Both the position numbers and the translations under genes were made by a program. From Prinsepia uniflora (Eukaryota; Streptophyta; Magnoliopsida; Rosales; Rosaceae), in NCBI GenBank assembly GCA_032719365.1, contig CM064873.1, positions 42,323,742 to 42,387,741 on the forward strand: DNA of 64,000 nucleotides. Direction: 5' to 3'. Under the pieces are notes generated by a model. It worked only from the letters and a program-made list of their open reading frames with translations, ran no database searches and was not told the origin of the DNA. Shown piece after piece: positions 1 to 9,843 of the stretch. How positions within the stretch are numbered: position 1 is the first letter of the stretch; every line of letters starts with the position of its first letter.

Positions 1-1469
1 GTAATTTTCCCGAACTTTTAACTATTTTTAAACCTACCCTAAACCTTCTGATGCCCCGAAACATATCGATGGACTCGAAACCAGTCCCAAAATGTTCGTT
101 ACATCGAATAGAAGATTTCCCGTGTTGAACACTTTCCCAAATTATGGCCCACGGGCCCTCACGAGCCTCTAGAAAGTCAAAAATACTGTTCATCGTCATC
201 AACCTCAGAACTGAACCAGTTACTATTCACAGGTACTGTTCACCGTACGGTTTTCTCGGGTTTTTGGACTGATTCGGGGTCTGTTTGGTCCCATTTTAAT
301 CCCTAAATTCCTATTTCTTCATTTCCTATCTAAACCAATCCCTAAAACTAAGAAAAACCACCCGAAACGGAGCTTCCATCCGCCATCAATGGTGGCCGGA
401 TTTTCTCCGGCCGTTCACGGCCATTTCCGGCCATCCCAAGCCCCAAAAATAATCCTATTCTACTCCTAGGGTCCCCAGAAACCTTACCCAATTAAAGAAA
501 ACGATTAAAAACCATTAAAACTCAAATTTGGATTTTTGAATAATTACCTAAGGTTTTCGGGTTCTCTTGGCCGTGCACCACCGTTAGCCACCACCGTCCC
601 CAGCCATGGCTCGCCGTCCTTCGTCTCTCATCTCTCTCTCACGGTCACACTTGGGCTCATAGGATGAATGATGGTGGGGTGTGGTTTCGGGTTTGAAGAA
701 AAACGGAGAAAATGGGCAAAACATGGATGGTTTCGGGTTTGATGGAGAAAATTGAAGGAAATGATGATAGTTGATGGCTGATGAGAGAAGGCTAAATGGA
801 TGGCTAGGATTTGATGCATTAAGTTAGATGAATGGCTATGATTTAATGATGTGTGGATTATATTATAAACTAATAAAATAATAATAATTAATTAGTAGAG
901 ATCCACAATTTAGGGGATCTAGCCAATGGGATGAGTGACACTTGTCACTCATCCATGGGACCCACCTAAAATATCTAGCCCAATTAGATTTTGCCAAATC
1001 ATCCCGTCTCGAAGTACGTGCATAGTGAAATCTAACTTCCGTGACCTATAACTCTCCCGTTCGAAGTCCAATTTCAGCATGCCGCCTGCCTATGGATTCG
1101 TATCGTCCTTATCTACGTAATAGTCCTCGGCCCTTGGCCATCGGACATCCGGTCAAAAAGTCAACTTTTGACCCCATTTAACCAAAATTACCAAAATGCC
1201 CCTAAACTTCCGAACGTCATAACTTCCTCCTCGAACGTCGGAATTGAACGTGCCACCTGTCTATGAACTCGTGACGTCACGAACTACGTCACAGTCATCG
1301 GTCAAAGTCCGTTTGACCGCCCGAATGAAAAGTCAACGTTTTCCCACGACTCGGGGCAAAACGGTCATTTTGCATCGTTCGTCGGATTTTGCTCTACTAA
1401 TCACGGATTAGCCTCACTAATCGTGATTAGTCACTAATCTAATCATGGAGTTTGGGACGGGTCGTTACA
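1..1469 (-). mobile_element. Partial LTR of a LARD-like Ty3/gypsy element, cut by window edge
   Basis: Read on the minus strand, the right edge begins TGTAACGACCCGTCCC, the same LTR start as the elements whose LTRs start at 17937 (+) and end at 61987. From about 1000 to 1400 it carries both copies of the duplicated U3 module found in the other LTRs (TTGAC-type motifs, a CGTGACGTC stretch, a GACAGGTGGCA-like motif). The left part (1-130) resembles 53700-53850 and 60410-60540. There is no polypurine tract or primer-binding site just right of 1469, so this end is the outer end of a solo LTR or of the 5' LTR of an element lying to the left. It interrupts the leader of the chromovirus that starts at 1470. 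Confidence 0.85.
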
Positions 1470-1567
1470 ACTAGGTTTTGGTCAGCATGCTAGACTAGCG
1501 ATTAGTACTAGTTACTTTTCGAGTTTAAGGATAATGTTAACTTATCTATGCCTCTTGACAGTTGGTT

Positions 1568-2590
1568 ATGCCTCCAAGGAGGATTCCTCATACACGAACT
1601 GACGAGGATCTGGAAAGGGAAATGGAATGTGCAAGCATTGAGCAGGCTCAGCGTTTGGGAGCCACACCTTTTAGTGGGGGATCAAACCCCGAAGATGCCC
1701 ATGATTGGATCACCAAATGGGAAAGGATCTTCACGGTGATGCACTGCCCTCCGGGCGAACGGGTAATTTTGGCGGCCTTCTTACTGGAAGGAGGAGCCTA
1801 CCAGTGGTGGCACGGCCTTGAAATGTCTGGATGGTCTGTCCATACCACTACTTGGGAAGTTTTCCGTTCCCGATTTCTGGACCAGTACTACCCGCGATCG
1901 TTTCGCGCGGCACGAGAGGATGAGTTCCTGCGGCTAGAGTAGGGGATATGTCCGTTGCGGACTACGAGCAGACTTTTGGGAAACTTTCCCGGTTTGCTGC
2001 ATCATTCGTGAGCACGGAGGAGGAAAAATGCCAAAGGTTTGAGCTTGGACTCTGAGGGGAGATCCAGGCAAGTGTGACTGCTGCTACTCATGCTTCTCTG
2101 AGAGAGATATGGTCGACACTGCGGTGTGTGTCGAGGCCAGTCTGGCGGCACACCAGACACGACAGCCTACGGGCGAGGGGCGACGTCAGGATCGCCCACA
2201 ACGTGGGCCAACGGGCCAGAAGAACATCAAGGGAGGAGGCTACAGGGGAGCACCCTCATCCTTTAAAGGTCGTGGCTGGTCTGGTCAACGCGGAGGCTCT
2301 AAGGGCAGAGGATCAGGATACAACTCCCGGCAGCGTTCATCTTGGAGCGGTGCTTCTGGTGGGCATTCGGGCTGGCCGAGGCTAGTAACCTGTTTTGCTT
2401 GCGAAGAGGAGGGCCACTATGCCTGTGACTGCCTGCTGTTGTCCAAGAACAACGACACTGGGGGCTCTAGTGTGGTGCAGAGCACGACTTCCCACACTAA
2501 TGGAGGTCGCGGTCAGGGAGGTGATCGAGGTGCTGGGCTTGGTGTGCGCGGGCGCGGACGGAATGGAGGGCCTAGGGCTCAGGTATTTGC
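1568..2590 (+). pseudogene. gag (capsid/nucleocapsid) remnant of the Tekay-type element
   Basis: The ATG at 1568 opens MPPRR, a common start of Tekay gag proteins. The capsid-like Retrotrans_gag region follows, with YQWWHGLE and the FRSRFLDQYYP stretch. Breaks in order: TAG at 1940-1942 where CAG is expected; loss of one G in the G run just after it; TGA near 2053 where CGA is expected; and a 2-bp AT gain near 2107 (GAGAGATATGG). The frame entered at 2109 then runs on to 3062. A basic Gly/Arg-rich linker leads to a CCHC zinc knuckle at 2391-2432 (C-x2-C-x4-H-x4-C, reading CFACEEEGHYACDC). In an active element this protein would form the cytoplasmic virus-like particle and bind the RNA. It cannot be made from this copy. 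Confidence 0.9.
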
Positions 2591-3062
2591 AATGACCCAG
2601 CAGCAGGCGAAGACTGTCCCAGGCGTGGTTACAGGTACACTACATATCTTAAACCTTCTTGTACGTGTATTGATGGATGCGGGGGCTACACATTCTTTTA
2701 TTTCGAGGAGTTGTGCTGGTATGCTTGATTGTGTGGTATCAGCCTTAGATTGTGAGATGGGTGTTGGCACCATGATGGGCATCGTTTACCTTGTGAATCA
2801 GGTGATTCGGAGGTGCCCGGTGAGAATTGAGGATGTGGATTTGCCATCGGACTTGATTATTCTGGATATCCACGACTTCGATGTAATCTTGGGGATGGAT
2901 TGGCTATCGGAGCATGGGTCGCTCATCGATTGTTGTAGCAAGCAAGTGATTCTGCGAAGCCCGGGTTTACCGGAGGTTATCTTCCAGGGGGAACGTGACG
3001 GTTCGCCTCCTGAAGTGATTTCTTCACTTACTGCTACCAAACTTCTGCGGAAGGGATGCTAG
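2591..3062 (+). pseudogene. Retropepsin-like aspartic protease region of the Tekay-type element
   Basis: Downstream of the zinc knuckle, in the same frame, is the protease region. The flap and substrate part includes DLIILDIHDFDVILGMDWLS, and the active-site motif reads DAGATHSF with the Asp at 2676-2678. Ty3/gypsy proteases usually have Asp-Ser/Thr-Gly; here the second residue is Ala (GCG at 2679-2681), which may reduce activity or be a tolerated variant. The frame is closed by TAG at 3060-3062, where the family normally continues with Gln into reverse transcriptase (CAG to TAG). The enzyme would mature the Gag-Pol polyprotein. Confidence 0.88.
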
Positions 3063-4105
3063 GGTTATCTGGCGCATTTCGTGTCGGATCAGGTTGATAC
3101 TCCGGGTATCGACGAGATACTGGTGGTGCGTGAGTTTCCGGATGTGTTCTCGGAAGACTTACCTGGATTACCGCCATCGCGGGAGACCGAGTTTATGATT
3201 GAACTACTCCCTGGTACCCGACCCATATCCCAAGCACCATACCGGATGGCGCCGACCAAGTTACGAGAACTCAAAACTCAATTGCAGGAGTTGGTGGATT
3301 TGGGATACGTCCGACCGAGTACTTCACCGTGGGGAGTACCGGTGTTGTTCGTAAAGAAGAAGGAAGGGAGTCTCCGTTTGTGCATTGACTATCGGCAACT
3401 CAACAAGGTGACACTGAGGAACCAGTATCCTCTACCCAGGATCAATGACCTTTTTGGCCAGTTGCGGGGAGCACAGTGCTTCTCGAAGATTGATTTGCGG
3501 TCTGGGTATCACCAACTGAGGATTTCGAAGGAGGATATCCCGAAAACTGCTTTTCGAACCCGTTATGGACACTACGAGTTTCTGGTTATGCCTTTTGGTT
3601 TGACGAATGCTCCAGCAGCATTAATGGATCTGATGAACCGGGTCTTCCGACCCTACTTGGATAAATTCGAATTGTGTTCATTGATGATATTTTGGTGTAC
3701 TCAAGGAGTCCCAGTGTGCATGAGGAACATCTACGGTTGGTGTTGGATAGGCTGAGATAGGAACAGTTGTACGCCAAGCTGAGTAAGTGTCAGTTTTGGC
3801 TGAGCAGTATTGGTTTTCTGGGACACGTGATATCGACGGATGGGATTAGCGTGGATCCCCAGAAAACAGAAGCGGTGACTAACTGGGCTAGACCGACAAT
3901 AGTAACGGAGGTGCGGAGTTTTGTCGGGTTAGCAGGTTACTACCGAAGATTCGTGGAGGGTTTCTCCAAAATTGCTGCTCCATTGACTCGTCTGACTCGA
4001 AAGGGAGTGAAGTTTATTTGGGACGAGCAGTGTGATCGGAGTTTTCAAGAATTGAAGGATCGATTGACCACTGCACCTGTCCTTGTTTTGCCGGATGACA
4101 GTTGA
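3063..4105 (+). pseudogene. Reverse transcriptase of the Tekay-type element, frameshifted
   Basis: The N-terminal palm and fingers are readable from about 3081: the VLFVKKKEGSLRLCIDYR block, the SKIDLRSGYHQ block (first catalytic Asp) and MPFGLTNAPA. One base is lost near 3670, just before the catalytic FIDDILVYS motif. The motif survives in the next frame, with its two Asp codons at 3683-3688. A TAG near 3757 replaces an expected CAG. The thumb/connection region (LYAKLSKCQF, GFLGHVIS, VRSFVGLAGYYRRF) follows at 3767-4102 and is closed by TGA at 4103-4105. The enzyme would copy the element RNA from the tRNA primer. This copy is inactive. Confidence 0.92.
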
Positions 4106-4480
4106 GAATTCGTGGTCTTTAATGACGCATCACTACAAGGTCTGGGCTGCGTGTTGATGCAGACTGGCAAGGTTATCGCCTACGCATCCCGGCAGCTAAA
4201 GACTCATGAGTTGAACTACCCTACCCATGATTTGGAGTTGGCAGCGGTGGTTCATGCTCTAAAAATCTGGTGACATTACCTATTCGGCGCAACATGCCAG
4301 ATATACACCGACCATCAGAGCCTAAAGTACCTATTCACTCAGAATGAGATTAACATGAGACAACGGAGATTGTTAGAGCTTCTGAAGGATTATGACTATA
4401 CAATTGAGTACCATCCGGGTAAGGCCAATGTGGCGGCATATGCACTCAGCAGGAAGTTAGCGGGATCTGTTGCACACCTA
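4106..4480 (+). pseudogene. RNase H domain of the Tekay-type element
   Basis: Continuing in the frame used from 3767, the region shows the RNase H landmarks: Asp in FNDASLQGLG, Glu in HDLELAAVVHAL, and Asp in IYTDHQSLKYLF. The chain is opened by the TGA at 4103 and cut again by a TGA near 4270, after KIW, where CGA (Arg) is usual. The tether KDYDYTIEYHPGKANVAAYA follows, where most relatives have an Asp in the ADALSR motif; here it reads AYALSR. The domain would degrade RNA in RNA-DNA hybrids and generate the plus-strand primer at the polypurine tract. Confidence 0.88.
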
Positions 4481-5760
4481 GGGATGGTGTATCTTCCTTT
4501 GTTGGTGGAACTCCGGAAGGCGGGAGTTATGTTGGATACAGATGAGCATGGAGCTTTGTTGGCCATCTTCCATGTACGACCTGTGCTGATTGATCGGATC
4601 ATCGAAGCACAACTTCAGGATCCGATACTCTGTATTTACAGGATTGAGGTCGATGCGGATGGGAGACAGGATTTTACCATCCGGGATGATGGAGCGCTTG
4701 TGAAGTTGGGCCGTTTGTGTGTACCTGCAGTGGTAGAGTTACGCGCCGAAATTCTTGAGGAGGCCCATAGTTCGGCTTATGCTATGCATCCGGGAGGTAC
4801 AAAGATGTACCGTACCCTCCGGAACCATTATTGGTGGCCAGGAATGAAGAAGGACATTGTGGAGTTTCTGAGCAAATGCTTAACCTGTCAGCAGGTTAAG
4901 GTGGAACGACAGAGACCTTATGGGGCTATGCAGCCACTTTCGATTCCCGAGTGGAAGTGGGATCACATAACCATAGACTTCGTCTTTAAGTTACCAAGGA
5001 CTCAGAGTGGAGTGGACAGAGTATGGGTGATCGTGGATCGGTTAACCAAGTCAGCCCATTTTCTGCCAGTTCAGGAGACTTATAAACCTAACATACTGGC
5101 TCAATTGTTCGTAAAGGAAATCATACGATTGCATGGTACGTTGGAATCGATCGTGTCCGATCGTGATCCGCGTTTCACTTCTAGGTTCTGGCGGAGTTTG
5201 CAAGCTACTTTGGGAACAACCCTACGTTTCAGTACTGCGTTCCATCCACAGACCGATGGACAGTCTAAACGGACCATTCAGACCCTGGAGGACATGATGA
5301 GGTCCTGTGTGCTACAGTTTCAGGATTCTTGGGATACTCATTTTCCATTGATGGAATTCGCTTACAACAACAGCTATCAGACAAGTATCGGGATGGCACC
5401 TTATGAGGCACTGTATGGTCGACAGTGCAGGACACCTATCTGCTGGATGGAGATAGGGGAGCGAGCGGCGGTAGGGCCAGAATTGATGGACATAACCCTG
5501 GAAACTGTTCGTGTTATCAAGGAGAGATTGAAGGCGGCACAAGATAGCTAAAAGAGTTATGCCGATCGATGAATTCTAGACTTGGAGTTTGAAGTGGGAG
5601 ATTTTGTCTTCCTGAAGTTATCTCCGTGGAAAGGGATTATCCGTTTTGGCCGATGGGGGAAACTGAGTCCGCTTTTTATCGGACCATATGAGATCGTGGA
5701 GTGGATTGGCAGTGTTGCATACAGATTGGCACTACTTCGAGAACTTTCTAGAGTTCATGA
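4481..5760 (+). pseudogene. Integrase with DDE glutamate replaced by lysine
   Basis: The HHCC zinc-binding region (MHPGGTKM, NHYWWPGMK, then CLTC) lies at about 4760-4890. The core follows with catalytic Asp codons at 4976-4978 (HITIDF) and 5159-5161 (VSDRDPRF). The third position, exactly 36 codons after the second Asp, is AAA (Lys) at 5267-5269 in GQSKRTIQ, where the family has GQSERTIQ. A single G-to-A change therefore removes the catalytic Glu. The GPY/F subdomain is visible at about 5665-5735 (IGPYEIVEWIGSVAYRL). TAA at 5549-5551 and TGA near 5570 break the chain. The enzyme would insert element cDNA; this copy could not even if translated. Confidence 0.92.
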
Positions 5761-6013
5761 TGTTTTTCACGTATCGATGCTGCGGAAGTATGTACATGAT
5801 GCTTCCCATGTACTGGGGGAACAACCTATCGAACTCCGAGGGGATTTGAGCTTTGAGGAACAACCAGTGCAGATTTTGGATCAGAAGCACAAGGTACTAC
5901 GTCGGAAGACGATTCCTCTCGTGAAGATTCTCTGGAGAAAGCAGAATGTGGAAGAAGCCACATGGGAGCCTGAGGCTCAGATGCGAGAACAATTTCCTTA
6001 TTTGTTTCTTTGA
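5761..6013 (+). pseudogene. C-terminal chromodomain of the Tekay-type integrase
   Basis: The tail ends with KVLRRKTIPLVKILWRKQNV followed by EEATWEPE and a terminal YLFL, then TGA at 6011-6013. The WEPE block and the aromatic/Leu end are the chromodomain signature that separates chromoviruses from other plant Ty3/gypsy elements. In related elements this domain steers integration toward marked heterochromatin. The stretch from 5582 to the stop is open and in the same frame as integrase, so only upstream stops separate it. The equivalent tail of the minus-strand copy is at 63485-63916. Confidence 0.88.
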
Positions 6014-6034
6014 AATTTCGGGACGAAATTTCTT

Positions 6035-6047
6035 AACGGGGGAAGGT
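6035..6047 (+). promoter_or_regulatory. Polypurine tract of the Tekay-type element
   Basis: AACGGGGGAAGGT directly precedes the LTR start TGTAATACCCC at 6048 and follows a GGGACGAAATTTCTT context. Plus-strand DNA synthesis is primed at such tracts. The same context (ACGAAAT, then TTAAGG and a G/A run) precedes the LARD-like LTRs at 25193 and 44401. Confidence 0.85.
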
Positions 6048-8628
6048 TGTAATACCCCGGAAATTCGAGGATTATAATAATGTAATTTAATATATGAATT
6101 GACGTTCTTACCCTTGTGATTGGTATGGCCAAATTGTTAACTTTTTGATCTGAGGGTCAAATGGACTTTGACCAATGACCGTGACGTAGTTTGGGACGTC
6201 ACGAGTCCATAGATAGGTGGCACGTCCAATTCGGACGATCAGGGTAAAAGTTATGACTATCAGAAGTTCAAGGGCATTACCGTAATTTGGACTTTTGGGG
6301 CGAAAATGTTGAATTTTCGTTTGGCAACTAATTTTCACATGACTCAAGGACCGTTAGGTAGGTCTCGATGTCCTGAGTCCGTAGACAGGCGGCACGCCGA
6401 AATCGGACTTCGTATGGCTGAGTTACGGGTCTAGAAAGTGAGGGGCAGTTTGGTAATTATTTGAACCAGGGGCATTTTGGTCTTTTTGCCCTGGTTACTG
6501 TAGCAACCGCGGGGGAACCGTGGACGGCACCACCATGTGCGCTGGTTCAGTGTGCAATTGTTTATGAAATTGTGTGCTGGAAAGAAAGGGTTGTCTATTG
6601 CTTTAGCACGTGGGCTGAACCATCTACCCTACACTGTCGAATTGATTAATGGGATTCGAAGCTTTTTCGGGGAACAAAATTCAGTGGACAGTGAGGCTCC
6701 CACGAGACTCTGGTACAGCTTGAGATGTTTTAAAACTGATTAAGTAATGGGCAAGCTTCATTCTGCTGTTGAAGGAACTGGAAATTGGGGAGGAAAACCA
6801 GAGAAACCATTTCGAGGAAAATTGGAGGGAAAATCGGCTTTCAATTTCTGGTGATTGTTGGACCAAACCAAGGCCTGGATTAGTCTTCTGGGAGTATTTG
6901 GAACTCAACCATATCGAAATCGAAGGCCATCAGCCACAGGTGAGCTGGGACTATGATTGCCGTGTTCAGAGAAATTTCAGAGGTTTGGACGACTACTTCC
7001 AAGTAAGTGTTGGTTCAATTGATTGTGTTTTCCAGTTCATTTTGATACTATGATGCTTCCTGTAAGGTTAATTTGATTATGGTTTGGAAACCAGTGAGTT
7101 CTTGTGATTGACCCATTTGGATGATCACGGGTCGAATGGCCATTTAAGGATTTGATTTTGGCTAATTAGTGTCTCAGAACTTAAATTGGAAGAATAATAA
7201 ACATGTTAGGATCAAATTGGATTGAAATCGAGTAGGAATTGATGGGTAATAAACCGGGTCAAGCCGCGGGTGGCAGGCCCGTATTACAGATAAACGGGTG
7301 AGGGTGGTGACACTGTAGCTACAGTGTCAGGCGCGTGACTTTCACGCGCAGCCACTTTGAGCGGCGCGTGTGGGCGCGTTGAGCCTCGTCTCTGATCACG
7401 ATCAACATGACTTTTGTTCCTCTCATCATTCTAAACATTTTTGGTGAATTAACCATGTTGATCTGAGATAGTTTTGATGGGTCAGTTTAGGGCCGGTTGC
7501 CTCGGGAAACACGTTTGGGCGGCTTTGCCGGGCCGGTTTCGGTCTAGGGTTTCATGGTTCAATGTTAGGGATTTGTATTGACCTTTACGTATACTTTGTA
7601 CATGACAGGGATTGTACAATTGTACCAGAACGAGGGTATACGTTCGGTTTCAGTAGGATTGTACTGTGAGTGGGCCGTTTTCCTTAATCCCTTGCGTGCG
7701 TAAATGTTTTCTGGTTTACTTATATATATTCACATGCTAAAAACAAATAACGGTTTTGATGATATGGAAATTATGGTTATGGCACATTTCACGGTATTTG
7801 GGCATGAGACCCGTCTGATGAAACTTAAAGATTGGTTTGGATTTTATCTATGTATATATATGCGCTTTGCATGTGGTTATCGATAAAATGTATTTGGTAC
7901 TGCACTGTATAGATCCATTCATGTGATACTGTCTCCTCCGGATGAGGTACCCCGGAGTGGTCACGGACGTCTAGAACGTCCAGCGTCTATGACGATAAGC
8001 ATCGGGGATGCTGTACCAGAACGGGGTTCAGGGATTGAACTCGGAATTGAGACCCGAGTGGCACGCGTAGCCTTGAGATTGTGACCTTATTGTACGTCAG
8101 GGACGTCAGACATCGGGGATGTCAAGATCGGAGTGTATATTGCAGTAGCTAAAATTATCTTATGATTTTATTACATGCCTTATGGTTCATACTATATGAT
8201 TTATGGTTTTAAATTCTGATGCATGCATGTTTGGAAAACGGAGGGGTAAATTATATGTTTTACTTATTAAATGGTTTTATAAACTTGAGTTTCGGCCCAC
8301 TCACCCTTATTGTTTTGGTAACCCCTTCAGGCGGTGCTACTGAGGTAGAGGAGGATTCTGAGGCTGAGGCATAGATCTACTTCTGCGTACCTGAATCCTT
8401 GTTGGGTGTTTTTACCCGCAGGTTTATGTTAGAGTCGTGCTCGCAACTTGTGATTTGGATTTCATCCCTTGTCTGACATCTGTTTATTTCGAACTTGATG
8501 TAAAACTTTAATTTGGTTTTTATGCATTTGAACGTTTAAGCTTAAAATTGGAACATTATTTTGGGTGTCAGACGGGAGCAGGGCACATCCCCATGTGGTC
8601 CCAGAGAGGATCGGGGCGGGTCCTGTCA
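6048..8628 (+). repeat. 3' LTR of the Tekay-type element (2581 bp)
   Basis: The LTR starts TGTAATACCCCGG after the polypurine tract and ends GGGTCCTGTCA. A second copy of this LTR type lies on the minus strand, split between 50496-51549 and 61988-63450. Visible parts: the duplicated U3 module (about 6110-6280 and 6290-6440); a splice-donor-like CCAAGTAAGT near 7003; GTGAGTGGGCCG at 7666-7677 with its exact reverse complement at 8293-8304; short hairpins around GACGTC and GCATC at 7965-8012 and 8095-8126; and an acceptor-like CCCCTTCAG ending at 8330. No ORF of note. Confidence 0.9.
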
Positions 8629-9420
8629 CTAGCTCAATCCTAATTATGATGGAAAAAAAATCCTAAACTAGAAGGAATCCTTGTTAGCCGCAATTCGCAT
8701 CCTTGTGCTTTAACGAATTATTTTTGGGAATTATACACAAGACCCTTGCAATTTCCATGCAACTTCCCTTTAATTAATACAGTAAACATCTCCTAATGCA
8801 TGAGAATTTGATCTTGAACAGCTGGAAAACGCGCAAGGCTTCAATTCCTAGTAGAACAAGTAATCATACTTGGGCAAACTAACTATTCCTCACCAAAACA
8901 GGTATTCCCATGGATGTAGGACTCTAATTTTAGTAATTCTTGAACCATTGGAAACTGGACTTCCAGAGCTTTCCAAATATCTTACTCACATTCTGATTCT
9001 GTCTGAGCCATTCAAAATGAACCGAGGAATTGGGCTGATTTGCACAGACAGATCTCTGCTTTGTAGCTTTTAATCCACTTCTTCTTTTGGGCTTATTCAA
9101 GAACGAATCTTGGCATAATATTGAGCCTTCTTGTATATATTGACATAGTGTTAACCCATCTTGATGAATCTTGATCCAATCTTTATAAATCTTGGTCCAT
9201 TCTTGATGGCTTATGCGGTTTTACTCAAATTTAACCTCTTTACTCCACATTCTTGGATTGGTACTTAAAACTATTAAAACAAGTTAGAAATTGTAAGATT
9301 AGGGATATAAAAAAGTAAAATGAAAAGGAAATTGAGATAGAAAAAGGTGATGAAATATGTGCTTATCAGGTTTAATTTGGTTAATGTAATAAAATATAAA
9401 CATGAATAAAGTTGGTAATA
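8629..9420. other. AT-rich segment, unassigned
   Basis: About 790 bp between the end of the Tekay LTR and the next LTR fragment. I see no conserved domain, no tRNA, no LTR end and no ORF longer than 67 codons. A few AATCTTG-type words recur between 9100 and 9240. It may be host DNA or the inner part of an old, unrecognised element. Confidence 0.5.
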
Positions 9421-9843
9421 TCCCTTGTCTGACAAAAATTGTTAGACAGGAGTAGGACCAGTCTAAATTTCAAGAAAATTAAGGACGGGTCCTGACAACT
9501 TGGTATTAGAGTCAGGTTACTAAATAATCTTTGTTTTGAGGTATAAGTCGAGTATATCATATTTTAATTATATTTTAACGGTTTGATTATGTTTTAATGA
9601 TTTTTGATGATTTTATAGAATTATGTGAACTACACGTTTTACGAGATTTCTAAACAACTCCAATTTGGAATTTGGATTGACTTGAAAGTATAAGTTAAGA
9701 TTTTACATGATGTTGGATTGTTCATAATTTTGTATGATTTTCTTACAATGATTTTACGAGAATTATTTTATGGCACATTTTACGAGGTATCTGTAAAGTG
9801 TGTTTTGGGTTTAGGCTCGGGTTTCGAATTGTGGGTTTGATTT
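9421..9843 (+). mobile_element. LTR end plus decayed primer-binding site and start of an internal region
   Basis: 9425-9497 matches the last part of the LARD-like LTRs in pattern: ATCCCTTGTCTGACA, a second inverted GTTAGACAGGAG, then GGACGGGTCCTGACA. ACTTGGTATTAGAGTC follows, a two-mismatch version of the initiator-Met site TGGTATCAGAGC (9501-9513). The next 330 bp is AT-rich, with TTTTACGAG words, and has no coding signal. The Athila-like LTR starts at 9844 and probably interrupts this old fragment. Confidence 0.7.

Larger units (their letters stand above)
1470..8628 (+). mobile_element. Ty3/gypsy chromovirus (Tekay/Del type), 5' LTR missing, decayed
   Basis: The order gag, protease, reverse transcriptase, RNase H, integrase, chromodomain, polypurine tract, LTR is that of a plant chromovirus. 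The long LTR, the MPPRR gag start and the C-terminal chromodomain point to the Tekay clade. Only about 100 bp of leader survive before gag because a minus-strand LTR (1-1469) abuts it; no 5' LTR or primer-binding site is left in the window. The coding region has at least eight in-frame stops and three frameshifts, so it is non-autonomous. The 3' LTR ends in CCTGTCA at 8628, followed by CTAGC as the presumed 3' copy of the target duplication; the 5' copy is not visible. Confidence 0.93.

Noticed and set aside
9421..9843. Right end of the Tekay element at 1470-8628
   Set aside because: That element already ends at 8628 with a complete LTR terminus. The 9425-9513 terminus plus primer-binding site belongs to a separate, older element.
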